Source of the DNA: Actinomycetota bacterium
GTDB lineage: Bacteria; Actinomycetota; Acidimicrobiia; Acidimicrobiales; JAJPHE01
NCBI GenBank assembly: GCA_027315345.1
Contig: DAHUYE010000087.1
Location: 1-45,531, forward strand
Direction: 5' to 3'
Length of the DNA: 45,531 nucleotides
The stretch's first letter is position 1. Each line of letters begins with the position of its first letter. Under the pieces are notes generated by a model. It was not told the origin of the DNA. It searched no databases and was given only the letters and a program-made list of their open reading frames with translations. This document shows positions 1 to 10,650 of the stretch, piece after piece. A program made the position numbers and the translations under genes.

Positions 1-69
1 AGGCGGTGCTGACCAGGTGGTGGCCGGCCCGTCGATAACCACTTGACGGCGCGGACCGGTGCCGCTGAT

Positions 70-204
70 GTGGATGGCGTGTACGAGTATGAACTGCGGC
101 GCATGCGGGAGGCGGTCGAGGCGGGTGAATCACTCCCGTCCACGGATGCCGGCCAGGTGCTCGAAGAGCTTGACGCGCTCCGGCGGCTCAAACCCTGCCC
201 CTGA
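70..204 (+). CDS. Short ORF, possible remnant of an antitoxin-like protein
   Basis: A short open frame ends with TGA at 202-204; an in-frame TGA at 10-12 means it begins inside the window. Possible starts are TTG 43, GTG 70, GTG 79 and ATG 103. The product is rich in Glu and Arg (ELRRMREAVEAGE, then VLEELDALRRLKP) and resembles the C-terminal tail of CopG/ParD-type antitoxins. At about 44 residues it is too short for a whole ribbon-helix-helix antitoxin, so it may be a decayed remnant or chance. The function is not established. Confidence 0.3.
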   Translation: MDGVYEYELRRMREAVEAGESLPSTDAGQVLEELDALRRLKPCP

Positions 205-239
205 TCCTGCCGAAGCGGGATGACCGCGTCGCCCACCTG

Positions 240-485
240 GTGGGTTATGCCCACGCCGTAGCCGAGTTGTTCGGGACAGCGGTAACCGTGGACCAGCAGC
301 GCGGTGCTGTGGGAGGCGGATGCTGGCCGTTCGATTTGGAATCCATCGGAGGACTTACCGGGGGCACCATCTCCGCCGAGGATCTCGAGGGGTGGGCGTC
401 AGAGGTAGAGGGCGGTGGCTGGCCTCTCCCTTGGGGACCCCGTTGGGAGCTGTTGTGGCTGGCCGAGGCGCCCCCCAAGTACTGA
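240..485 (+). CDS. Small hypothetical protein
   Basis: An 81-residue frame from GTG 240 to TGA 485. The frame is open upstream to 174, and a CTG at 201 overlaps the preceding TGA as CTGA, so the product could be 13 residues longer. The C-terminal half is rich in Trp, Pro and Gly (WPLPWGPRWELLWL). I recognise no domain. It sits where the toxin of a toxin-antitoxin pair would be, but shows no RelE/ParE or PIN motif. No convincing ribosome-binding site is visible, and it may not be a real gene. Confidence 0.33.
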   Translation: MGYAHAVAELFGTAVTVDQQRGAVGGGCWPFDLESIGGLTGGTISAEDLEGWASEVEGGGWPLPWGPRWELLWLAEAPPKY

Positions 486-639
486 GGGCGGCTCGTCCTG
501 CGTAACATGATCGTCAGGTTCAAACGCCAGGATCATCTCAGCTGGACCCGGTGTGGCCGGCGTACCGCCTGCGGGCGCCGGGCGGGCCGGGCCATCGAAT
601 TTGGCGCATCCAGAACACCGAGCACAGGTGGTGACCAAC

Positions 640-1230
640 ATGCAGGGAAGCTATGTGGCCAGCCGAGCGGTCCAGTGGCTGGCGATGGCCGCGGCGACAA
701 CGGCGGTGATGGTTGGGCTGGCCGCCTGTGGCTCTTCGACGCCCTCGGCCGTTCAGTCCGGCTCGAAGGCAGCCACGACGTCGACGACGCCCCCTTCGAC
801 GGCTGCAGCTACGACCAGCGCCACCGTGGACACGGCGCAATCCACGGACTACGGGACGATTCTGGTCAACGCCTCCGGTCGGACCCTCTACATGCTCACC
901 GGTGACTCCTCCACCGCCAGCATCTGCACCGCCGCCTGCGTGGCGGTGTGGCCACCGCTCACCGTCACGGCCGCCCCGACGGCCGGAACCGGTGTCACCG
1001 CCAGCCTGTTGAGCACGATCAAACGAGCCGACGGAACCCGTCAGGTCACCTATAACGGCCACCCCCTCTACACCTTCGCCAAGGACACGGCCCCGGGCCA
1101 GGTGAACGGGGAGGGGATCAATCACTTCGGGGGGATTTGGTACGTGCTCAACGCCGCCGGCCAACCCGTGACGGCCAAGACGGCTGGGAGCGGCACGACC
1201 ACTTCGACGTCGTCGTACGGAGGCTATTGA
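640..1230 (+). CDS. Secreted lipoprotein with two COG4315-type repeats
   Basis: A 196-residue exported lipoprotein. ATG 640 is chosen because AGGTGG lies at 626-631 and the signal peptide then has normal length; an upstream GTG frame from 553 gives an implausible N-terminus. The hydrophobic segment ends in a lipobox LAAC with the lipid-acceptor Cys at residue 30. A Ser/Thr/Ala-rich linker follows. Two copies of the secreted-repeat fold (PF03640, YxxxD-like) come next: YGTILVNASGRTLYML with a C-x3-C pair and VWPPL, then GHPLYTFAKDTAPGQVNGEG ending in WYVLNAAG. The family is widespread in actinobacteria; some members are linked to extracellular electron transfer, but the general role is unknown. 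No operon partner is evident; the ABC genes downstream have their own leader. Confidence 0.85.
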   Translation: MQGSYVASRAVQWLAMAAATTAVMVGLAACGSSTPSAVQSGSKAATTSTTPPSTAAATTSATVDTAQSTDYGTILVNASGRTLYMLTGDSSTASICTAACVAVWPPLTVTAAPTAGTGVTASLLSTIKRADGTRQVTYNGHPLYTFAKDTAPGQVNGEGINHFGGIWYVLNAAGQPVTAKTAGSGTTTSTSSYGGY

Positions 1231-1312
1231 CCTCCGGCCCGCCGGTGGGCCCTGGTTAGGTAGGATGTCGAACGATTAGGGCCTGGAACCATCACGGGGA
1301 GGTGCAAGGGCC

Positions 1313-3046
1313 GTGCTCATCCGACTCCTGCGCACCCATCTGCGTCCCTACCGGGGGATGCTGGGCCTGATCTTCGGGCTCCAGGCCGTCCAGGCCCTGG
1401 CCTCGCTGTACCTGCCCAACCTGAACGCCAAGATCATCGACAACGGTGTGATGAGGGGCAACACCCCCTACATCTGGCACCTCGGGATGATCATGGTGGG
1501 AGTCACGGTCGTCCAGCTGATCTTCGCGGTGGCGGCGGTCTACTACGGGGCCCGCACCGGCATGGGCTTCGGCCGGGATCTGCGGGGGGCCATCTTCCAC
1601 CGGGTCACCGGCTTCTCGGCCCAGGAGGTCAACACTTTCGGGGCCCCCTCGCTCATCACCCGCATCACCAACGACGTCCAACAGGTGCAGCTGCTGGTGG
1701 TCATGAGCGCCACCATGGTCCTGGCCGCCCCGGTCACGGTGGTCGGCGGCGTGGTGATGGCCGTCAACCAGACCCCGGGCCTGTCCTGGCTGCTGGCCGT
1801 GAGCGTGTCGGCGCTCATGTGCGGTCTGGGCCTCATCATCAGCCGCATGGTTCCCACCTTCCGGCTCATGCAGGAGCGCATCGACCGGATCAACCAGGTG
1901 CTGCGGGAGCAGATCTCGGGCATGCGGGTGGTGCGGGCCTTCACCCGGGAGCCCCAGGAGGCGGTCCGCTTCGACGGGGGCAACACCCTGCTCACCGCCT
2001 CCGGGCTGCGGGCCGGCCGGCTCATGGCTCTCATGTTCCCCATGGTCCTGCTGGTCATCAACGGATCCAGCGTGGGGGTGGTGTGGTTCGGCGGTGACCG
2101 CATCGCCCAGAACACCATGACGGTCGGGTCCCTGGTGGCCTTCCTCACCTACTTCACCCTCATCCTCACCGCCGTGATGCAGGCCACCTTCGTGGCCTTC
2201 ATGGCGCCCCGGGCGGCGGTCTCGGCCGAACGCATCCAGGAGGTTCTCAACACCGCCCCTTCGGTCGTTCCTCCGGAACGACCGGTGCGGAGCATGGTTT
2301 CACCGGGCACTTTGGAGTTGCGGGACGTGAGCTTCGGCTATCCCGGGGCCGACCAGCCCGTGCTGTCGGGCATCTCCCTACGGTCCATGCCGGGGGAGAC
2401 CACCGCCATCATCGGCTCCACCGGATCGGGCAAGACCAGCCTGATCAATCTGGCGGCCCGGCTCTTCGATGTCACCTCCGGGGCGGTGCTCCTCGGGGGG
2501 GTGGATGTGCGGGAGCTGGACCCCCAGGTGCTGTGGTCCCGGGTGGGGCTGGTCCCCCAGAAGCCCTACCTCTTCTCCGGGACGGTGGCTTCCAATCTCC
2601 GCTACGGCGCGCCGGGGGCCACCGAGGAGGAGATGTGGGAGGCGCTGCGGGTGGCCCAGGCGGCCGAGTTCGTGGCCGCCATGCCCGGCGGCCTGGAGGC
2701 GTCCATCACCCAGGGCGGCTCCAACGTCTCGGGCGGGCAGCGCCAGCGCCTGTCCATCGCCCGGGCCCTGGTGCGCCGGCCCGACGTCTACCTCTTCGAC
2801 GATTCCTTCTCCGCCCTCGACCTGTCCACCGACGCCCGGCTGCGGGCCGCCCTGGAGCCCTGGACGAGGGCCTCCACGGTGGTGGTGGTGGCCCAGCGGG
2901 TGGCCAGCATCCGGCGGGCCGACCGCATCCTGGTGCTGGAGGATGGCCACCCCGTCGGCCTCGGCACCCACGATGAGCTGACCCGGACCTGTCCCACCTA
3001 TCAGGAGATAGTCGAGTCCCAGTTCCGCGGCGAGGAGGTGGCATGA
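1313..3046 (+). CDS. ABC exporter subunit A, degenerate nucleotide-binding site
   Basis: A 577-residue half-transporter: six-helix membrane domain (about 15-320) then an ATPase domain. GTG 1313 follows GGGGAGGTG at 1297-1305. Walker A GSTGSGKT is at 368-375 and a canonical signature VSGGQ at 472-476. Walker B is LFDD, with Asp497 in place of the catalytic Glu, and the H-loop reads AQRVASI with Gln528 in place of His. This is the pattern of the degenerate-site subunit of heterodimeric exporters such as TM287/288 or BmrCD. It overlaps the next gene by ATGA, so the two are made together. The exported substrate cannot be told from sequence; lipid or drug export is usual for the family. Confidence 0.93.
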   Translation: MLIRLLRTHLRPYRGMLGLIFGLQAVQALASLYLPNLNAKIIDNGVMRGNTPYIWHLGMIMVGVTVVQLIFAVAAVYYGARTGMGFGRDLRGAIFHRVTGFSAQEVNTFGAPSLITRITNDVQQVQLLVVMSATMVLAAPVTVVGGVVMAVNQTPGLSWLLAVSVSALMCGLGLIISRMVPTFRLMQERIDRINQVLREQISGMRVVRAFTREPQEAVRFDGGNTLLTASGLRAGRLMALMFPMVLLVINGSSVGVVWFGGDRIAQNTMTVGSLVAFLTYFTLILTAVMQATFVAFMAPRAAVSAERIQEVLNTAPSVVPPERPVRSMVSPGTLELRDVSFGYPGADQPVLSGISLRSMPGETTAIIGSTGSGKTSLINLAARLFDVTSGAVLLGGVDVRELDPQVLWSRVGLVPQKPYLFSGTVASNLRYGAPGATEEEMWEALRVAQAAEFVAAMPGGLEASITQGGSNVSGGQRQRLSIARALVRRPDVYLFDDSFSALDLSTDARLRAALEPWTRASTVVVVAQRVASIRRADRILVLEDGHPVGLGTHDELTRTCPTYQEIVESQFRGEEVA

Positions 3047-4953
3047 CCGCCACCGACGAGGCCGCCGGCAGCCCGGGCGCCGGCAGCCCGGGCGCCGAGG
3101 AGGAGACCGAGGTCGTCAAACCCCCCGCCCTCCAGGGCGGGGCCCGGTGGGGATCGTTCGGTATGCCCCTGGAGAAGTCGCAGAACTTCGCTGCTTCCAG
3201 CCGCCGGCTGATGGGCCGGCTGGAGGGGCGCCGGGGCGGGTTGGTGGCCATCCTCGGACTGGCCGCCGTCAGCACCTTCCTGTCCGTGCTCGGGCCCAAG
3301 ATGCTCGGTCACGCCACCGACATCCTGGTGGTCGGTCTGCTCCACGGCGGGCCGTCGGCCATCGACTTCGGAGCCCTGCACCGCCAGTTGACCGAGGTGG
3401 TCGCCCTCTACCTGGGGGCGGCGGTGCTGTCCTACACCCAGTCCTACTTCCTGACCGGAATCGTGCAGCGGACCATGTACCGGCTCCGCTCCGACGTGCA
3501 GGCCAAGCTCAACCGGCTGCCGCTGGAATACGTCGACACCCACGCCCGGGGCGACCTGTTGAGCCGGGTCACCAACGACATCGACAACATCGGCCAGAGC
3601 CTCCAGCAGACCCTCAGTCAGATGCTGACCTCGGCCCTCACCCTCATCGGCACGCTGGTGATGATGCTCACCATCTCCTGGGTCCTGGCCATGGTGGCCG
3701 TGGTCACCGTGCCGTTGTCCATCTGGACCATGCGCACCATCATGCGCCGCTCCAAGCCCCGCTACGTCGGCCAGTGGATGCAGACGGGGAAGCTCAACGG
3801 CCTGGTGGAGGAGACCTTCACCGGCCACAACATCGTGAAGGCCTTCGGTCGCCAGCCCGAGGTGGAGGAGCGTTTCCGCCTGACCAACGAGGAGCTGTTC
3901 AAGGCCAGCTTCGGGGCCCAGTTCACCTCCAGCGTGGTCCAGCCGGCCATGATGCTGATCGGGAACCTCAACTTCGTCGCCATCGCCGTGGTCGGCGGCC
4001 TGCGGGTGGCCTCCGGCGCCATCACCATCGGGGATGTCCAGGCCTTCATCCAGTACTCCCGGCAGTTCAGCCAGCCCCTGACCCAGATCGCCTCCATGAT
4101 CAACATGCTCCAGTCCGGCATCGCCTCGGCCGAGCGGGTCTTCGAGTTGCTCGACGCCGAGGAGCAGGAGCCGGATACGGCCCTGGCCACCCTGCCCGAC
4201 CCGGTCCGGGGCCGGGTCGAGTTCGACCACATCTCCTTCTCCTACGACCCCGACCGGCCCCTCATCACCGACCTTTCCCTGGTGGCCGAGCCCGGCAGCA
4301 CGGTGGCCATAGTCGGGCCCACCGGCGCCGGTAAGACCACCTTGGTCAACCTGATCATGCGCTTCTACGAACTCGACGCCGGGCGCATCCTCCTCGACGG
4401 CCGGGACATCACCGACCTGTCCCGATCCGAACTGCGCTCGTCCATCGGGATGGTCCTCCAGGACACCTGGCTCTTCGGCGGGACCATCCGGGAGAACCTG
4501 GCCTTCGGTAATCCCGACGCCGGGGAGGAGAAGATCCTCGAGGCCGGCCAGGCCACCTACGTCGACCGCTTCGTCCACTCGTTGCCCGAGGGCTACGACA
4601 CCCTCATCGATGACGATGAGACCACCGTCAGCGCCGGGGAGAAGCAGCTGCTCACCATCGCCCGGGCCTTCCTGGCCGACCCGGCCATCCTCATCCTGGA
4701 CGAGGCCACCAGCTCCGTCGACACCCGGACCGAAGTGCTCATCCAGCGGGCCATGGCCGCCCTGCGCCGGGACCGGACCAGCTTCGTCATCGCCCACCGG
4801 CTCTCCACCATCCGCGACGCCGACGTCATCCTGGTCATGGAGAACGGCCGCATCGTGGAGAAGGGCAACCACGAGGACCTCCTGGCCGCCGGTGGCGCCT
4901 ACGCCAACCTTTACAACGCCCAGTTCGTGGCGCCGGCGGCCGAAGTCGGCTGA
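3043..4953 (+). CDS. ABC exporter subunit B, catalytically complete ATPase
   Basis: A 636-residue partner of the preceding subunit. The N-terminal extension of about 50 residues is Gly/Pro/Glu-rich with a short direct repeat (GSPGAGSPGAEEE). The membrane domain spans roughly 70-370, then the ATPase domain with Walker A GPTGAGKT at 425-432, Walker B ILILDE with catalytic Glu554, and switch His585 in IAHRLSTI. Its signature is non-canonical (VSAGE at 529-533 instead of LSGGQ). Paired with subunit A this gives one complete ATP site (Walker motifs of B, signature of A) and one degenerate site (Walker motifs of A, signature of B). ATG 3043 overlaps the upstream stop. Confidence 0.93.
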   Translation: MTATDEAAGSPGAGSPGAEEETEVVKPPALQGGARWGSFGMPLEKSQNFAASSRRLMGRLEGRRGGLVAILGLAAVSTFLSVLGPKMLGHATDILVVGLLHGGPSAIDFGALHRQLTEVVALYLGAAVLSYTQSYFLTGIVQRTMYRLRSDVQAKLNRLPLEYVDTHARGDLLSRVTNDIDNIGQSLQQTLSQMLTSALTLIGTLVMMLTISWVLAMVAVVTVPLSIWTMRTIMRRSKPRYVGQWMQTGKLNGLVEETFTGHNIVKAFGRQPEVEERFRLTNEELFKASFGAQFTSSVVQPAMMLIGNLNFVAIAVVGGLRVASGAITIGDVQAFIQYSRQFSQPLTQIASMINMLQSGIASAERVFELLDAEEQEPDTALATLPDPVRGRVEFDHISFSYDPDRPLITDLSLVAEPGSTVAIVGPTGAGKTTLVNLIMRFYELDAGRILLDGRDITDLSRSELRSSIGMVLQDTWLFGGTIRENLAFGNPDAGEEKILEAGQATYVDRFVHSLPEGYDTLIDDDETTVSAGEKQLLTIARAFLADPAILILDEATSSVDTRTEVLIQRAMAALRRDRTSFVIAHRLSTIRDADVILVMENGRIVEKGNHEDLLAAGGAYANLYNAQFVAPAAEVG

Positions 4954-4986
4954 CGTGACGAGTTGACCCAGGAGGCGGTGGTGGTC

Positions 4987-7119
4987 ATGCACAGTGACGG
5001 GGTGTCCAATCGTTGGGACCTGAGCAGTTATCCCGGTCTGCGCCGGCGCCACCCGCTGGCCGCCGCCGCCGGCCTGATCGGCGTAGTGGGCCTGGCCGGG
5101 TTTGCTCTCGGGCTGGCCCCGGGCGCGGCCCGGCCCGCCCAGGCCGCCGCCCCCGCCCTCAACGTCACCCTGGTCTGGTCGAAGACGCTGCCCGGCGTGG
5201 ATTTCCGGGCGTCGTCCCCGATGCCGGCCACCCTGGACTCGGGCGGGACCAGCGTGGTCATCGGCTCGCTCAACGGATCGGTCTACGCCTTCCACCTCTC
5301 CGACGGCAGCGCCGTGGGCGGGGCCTGGCCGGCGGCCACCGGCCACGAGATCGACTCCACCCCCTCGGTGGACAGCGTGGACGGTAGCGGCCTGGATGAC
5401 GTCTTCATCGGTTCGGGCAGCTACAACGGCCCGGGGGGTGATTACGTCTCCTTCGACCACGCCGGTAACAAGCGCTGGCAGGTGGCGGCCAAGGATCCCA
5501 ACCAGGCCTCGGCCGCCGTCTACGCCACCATGGCCCTGGGCGACATCAACGGGGACGGCGTGCCCGACGCCACGGCTGGGTCCCTCGGCCTGGACGCCTA
5601 TTCGATCAACAGCGCCACCGGGGGGGTTAATCCGGGCTGGCCCTTCCGCACCAACGACACCGTGTTCTCCTCCCCCTCCCTGGTCGACCTGGCCGGCAAC
5701 GGCTCGCTGGACGTGGTCAGCGGCGGGGACTCCAGCCCGGGGGTCAACTTCACCGGGGCCAACGCCCGCAGCGTGCAACAGGGCGGAGTGCTGTACGCCG
5801 TCAACGGCGCCGGTCAACTCATCTGGTATCACAACTTCGATGAGGTTCTGACCTCCTCGCCCGCCGTGGGGGACCTGAGTGGCAACGGCACGCCCGAGAT
5901 TGCCGTGGGCACCGGGTTCTACTGGGCCCAGCAGGGCGACCACCCGGTCGACTCCACCAAGCTGTTCGTTCTGGACAGTCGGGGCAACGTTGTCTGGAGC
6001 CAGGACCTCGGTGGATACACCCGGCCCTCGCCCGCCCTCGGGGATCTGCTGGGAAACGGCCGGGAGGACGTGGTGGAGGCCACCAGCGGCACGACCGGTT
6101 GCTCGACCTGTGGCGACGTGTGGGCCTTCGACGGCGCCGGCAACAAGCTGTGGGAGACCGCCGCTCCCGATGCCGTCTTCGGTAACCCGACCACCGCCGA
6201 CCTGACCGGCGGCGGCTACGAGGACGTGCTGGTGCCGACCGGCGCCGGCCTGCGTATCTACGACGGCAAGACCGGGGCGGAGGTGGCCGACCTGGCCAAC
6301 GGCATCGGCATGCAGAACGCCGCCCTGGTGACCCAGGACGCCAATGGAACCATCGGCATCACCATCGCCGGCTCGGAAGGGGCGGCCACTCCCAGCGGAA
6401 CGGGGGAGATTCTCCACTACGAGGTCAAGACCGGCGCCCCCATCGGAGCCCTCTCCTGGCCGATGTTCCGCCACGATCCCCGGGCCACCGGGACCATCCC
6501 GACCCCGGTGACGGTCGCCATGGCCCGCACCCCGGACGGGGCGGGCTACTGGCTGGGGGCGACCGACGGCCGGGTGGGCGCCCACGGTGATGCCGCCGCC
6601 CTGGGCTCGGTCACCTCGTCCTTGGCTCGGCCGGTGGTGGGCATGGCCGCCACCGCCGACGGAAAGGGCTACTGGCTGGTGGCCTCCGACGGGGGCATCT
6701 TCTCCTTCGGGGACGCCGTCTTCTACGGCTCCACCGGGGCCGAGCGGCTCAACAAACCGATAGTCGGCATGGCTCCGACCGCGGACGGAAAGGGCTACTG
6801 GCTGGTGGCTTCGGACGGGGGCATCTTCTCCTTCGGGGACGCCGCCTTCCACGGCTCCACCGGGGCCGAGGTCCTCAACAAGCCCATAGTCGGGATGGCC
6901 GCCACCCCCGATGGCAAGGGCTACTGGCTGGTGGCCTCCGACGGGGGCATATTCAGCTTCGGGGACGCCGCCTTCCACGGATCGGCCGGAGCGACTCCGC
7001 TGGTGCGGCCCATAGTCGGCATGGCGGCCACCCCGGACGGGGGCGGATACTGGCTGGCGGCCGCCGACGGAGGCATCTTCACCTACGGGGACGCCGGCTA
7101 CTTCGGCACGGGGGAGTGA
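4987..7119 (+). CDS. Exported beta-propeller protein with C-terminal repeats
   Basis: A 710-residue surface or secreted protein. AGGAGG at 4970-4975 precedes both GTG 4981 and ATG 4987; ATG 4987 is taken, and TTG 4963 is a weaker option. The N-terminus has an RRR stretch, a long hydrophobic core and an AxA-type cleavage region (ARPAQAAA). Residues from about 50 to 500 are FG-GAP/VCBS-like propeller blades with calcium-type loops such as GDINGDGVPD. The C-terminal 200 residues are five repeats of about 42 residues. It starts 33 bp after the exporter and may be co-transcribed. No enzyme motif is seen; adhesion or wall binding is a guess. Confidence 0.8.
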   Translation: MHSDGVSNRWDLSSYPGLRRRHPLAAAAGLIGVVGLAGFALGLAPGAARPAQAAAPALNVTLVWSKTLPGVDFRASSPMPATLDSGGTSVVIGSLNGSVYAFHLSDGSAVGGAWPAATGHEIDSTPSVDSVDGSGLDDVFIGSGSYNGPGGDYVSFDHAGNKRWQVAAKDPNQASAAVYATMALGDINGDGVPDATAGSLGLDAYSINSATGGVNPGWPFRTNDTVFSSPSLVDLAGNGSLDVVSGGDSSPGVNFTGANARSVQQGGVLYAVNGAGQLIWYHNFDEVLTSSPAVGDLSGNGTPEIAVGTGFYWAQQGDHPVDSTKLFVLDSRGNVVWSQDLGGYTRPSPALGDLLGNGREDVVEATSGTTGCSTCGDVWAFDGAGNKLWETAAPDAVFGNPTTADLTGGGYEDVLVPTGAGLRIYDGKTGAEVADLANGIGMQNAALVTQDANGTIGITIAGSEGAATPSGTGEILHYEVKTGAPIGALSWPMFRHDPRATGTIPTPVTVAMARTPDGAGYWLGATDGRVGAHGDAAALGSVTSSLARPVVGMAATADGKGYWLVASDGGIFSFGDAVFYGSTGAERLNKPIVGMAPTADGKGYWLVASDGGIFSFGDAAFHGSTGAEVLNKPIVGMAATPDGKGYWLVASDGGIFSFGDAAFHGSAGATPLVRPIVGMAATPDGGGYWLAAADGGIFTYGDAGYFGTGE
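6508..7116 (+). repeat. Five tandem protein-coding repeats, about 126 bp each
   Basis: Units begin at about 6508, 6631, 6757, 6883 and 7009. The consensus protein contains PIVGMAATPDGKGYWLVASD followed by GGIFSFGDAAFHGS. Unit 1 is the most diverged and one residue shorter; units 2-4 are nearly identical also in DNA, while unit 5 has drifted (AAADGGIFTYGDAGY). The GYWL-DGGIFSFGDA pattern is known from many secreted proteins of Acidimicrobiia and related actinobacteria. Confidence 0.9.
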
Positions 7120-7158
7120 CTGAGCCGTGGTGTGAGTGAGCCGGGCTGAGCGCCCGGG

Positions 7159-7193
7159 GGCCCGGGTGTCCGCTGGGGACGAACACCCGGGCC
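7159..7193 (+). terminator. Candidate terminator hairpin after the propeller gene
   Basis: Perfect 11-bp inverted repeat GGCCCGGGTGT / ACACCCGGGCC (7159-7169 and 7183-7193) with a 13-nt loop, 40 bp after the stop codon. There is no T-tract, as is common for actinobacterial terminators. The rest of the 7120-7403 gap holds a second GC-rich potential stem near 7202-7225 and no credible gene. Confidence 0.5.
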
Positions 7194-7391
7194 ACCCCGG
7201 AGGGCGGGCCGCCGAGCCCGCCGCCACCAGGCGACCACAGGGAGTGGTTGTGGCCGGTCTGGGGGGGTCGTTTCCGGACTTCCCCCGAGCCATCCGGGCT
7301 GTCCGGTCGCACTGAAGACGACCCAAAGGGAAGAAACTTGCGGTCGGTGGCCGAACTGTCGGAGGCTGGACGACCGGACCCGACCCGCCCG

Positions 7392-7397
7392 TAGATT
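7392..7397 (+). promoter_or_regulatory. Leaderless -10 box TAGATT
   Basis: TAGATT lies exactly 6 nt before ATG 7404, so transcription would begin at or next to the start codon. No Shine-Dalgarno sequence is present. The same arrangement occurs at several other first genes in the window. Confidence 0.5.
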
Positions 7398-7403
7398 GCC
7401 GGG

Positions 7404-8368
7404 ATGAGCGCCGGCGCCTGGAGACGGATCCTGGCCCGCCACCTGTCCGGGGGCTGGGCCGCCGGCGAAGTTGTCGACGCCCTTTTCCAATCGGTGCTTC
7501 TCCGCCCCGCCGATGCCCCCAGCCGGAAGTACTACGTCGCCGCTCTGGCCCGGGGGGTCCCGGTGGCCGCAGTGGTGAGGGCCATCCACACCTCGGCCGA
7601 GGCGGTGGACAACTCCTGGCGGGCGCCCCTGGCCGCCGGTATCGGCCCGGCCCTCTGGGGCCGCCGGGCAGGAACGGCCGGGCGTGGGGCTGGGGCCCCA
7701 CGCTCCGGAGGAGGCGGGGCGCAGGGGACCCGCCGGGCAGAAGAAGCAGGACAAGATGCCGGCCAGATCTATGTGGCTGGTCCTCCACCCGGGGCCGGAG
7801 GGGACGGTTCCGGCCTGTGGGCCGCCCTGGCCTTCGGCCAGGCCCCCGGCTTTCCCCGGTTGGTGGGCTACGACCTGGACCAGCTGGTCTGGGTCCCGTC
7901 CCTGGTCCGGCACCGGGCGCCGGTCGTGGCCGGGCCCTGCGGGCGGGCCGGTCTGAGCCTGGTCCATCCCTCGGCTCGCTCGGTGCTGGTGGTGGCCCGG
8001 CCCAAAGCTGACGGCGCCAGCCGGCAGGCCCGGGCCCTGGCCTCGGACCTGGACCCGGCCCGGGCCTGGCTCGACTACTCCCCCGAGACCGAGGCGGCGC
8101 GGAGGGGCCTGGACCGGGACCGCCCTCTGCAGGCGCTCCTGGAGGCCGGCCCCGAGAAGGCCGACGGCGCCGAGCTCGAACGGGACGCCCTGGCCGCCCT
8201 CACCCTCTTCGACCGGGTGGTCCTGGACGGTCCGCCCCCGGCGGCGGCCGACGGGTCCGGTCCGGACTGGACCTTGTACCGGGCGGCCGTGGCCCGGGTC
8301 ACCGCCGAGGCCCGGGTCACCGCCCCGGCCCGGGCCACCGCCCCGGCCCAAGTCGACGGAGGCCCGGC

Positions 8369-8372
<4 letters not shown>
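7404..8372 (+). CDS. DUF4214 protein with degenerate sulfotransferase-like domain
   Basis: A 322-residue protein. Residues about 17-65 (VVDALFQSVLLRPADAPSRK and on) match a DUF4214 module. After a Gly/Arg-rich linker, QIYVAGPPPGAGG aligns by position with the sulfotransferase P-loop of the next gene (QIYFLHIMKTAGTS), and VLVVARPKADGASRQARAL aligns with its 3'-phosphate-binding segment. The Lys and TAGTS residues needed for PAPS binding are gone. The C-terminus has a low-complexity VTAEARVTAPARATAPA tail. It is probably a diverged, catalytically inactive duplicate of its neighbour, perhaps structural or regulatory. The start follows a leaderless promoter; the stop overlaps the next gene. Confidence 0.65.
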
Positions 8373-10647
<2,275 letters not shown>

Positions 10648-10650
10648 GGC

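Noticed and set aside
70-485. A toxin-antitoxin pair at the left edge
   Set aside because: The first ORF has only a weak antitoxin-like tail and the second shows no toxin fold, so the pair is not claimed.
553-639. Upstream start for the secreted lipoprotein
   Set aside because: It would place 29 mainly Pro/Ala/Gly/Arg residues before the signal peptide; ATG 640 has a good ribosome-binding site.
3001-7788. A 1595-codon open frame on the minus strand
   Set aside because: It lies antisense to two genes with clear domains, is rich in Gly, Arg, Pro and His with no recognisable motif, and is explained by the scarcity of stop codons in GC-rich antisense frames.
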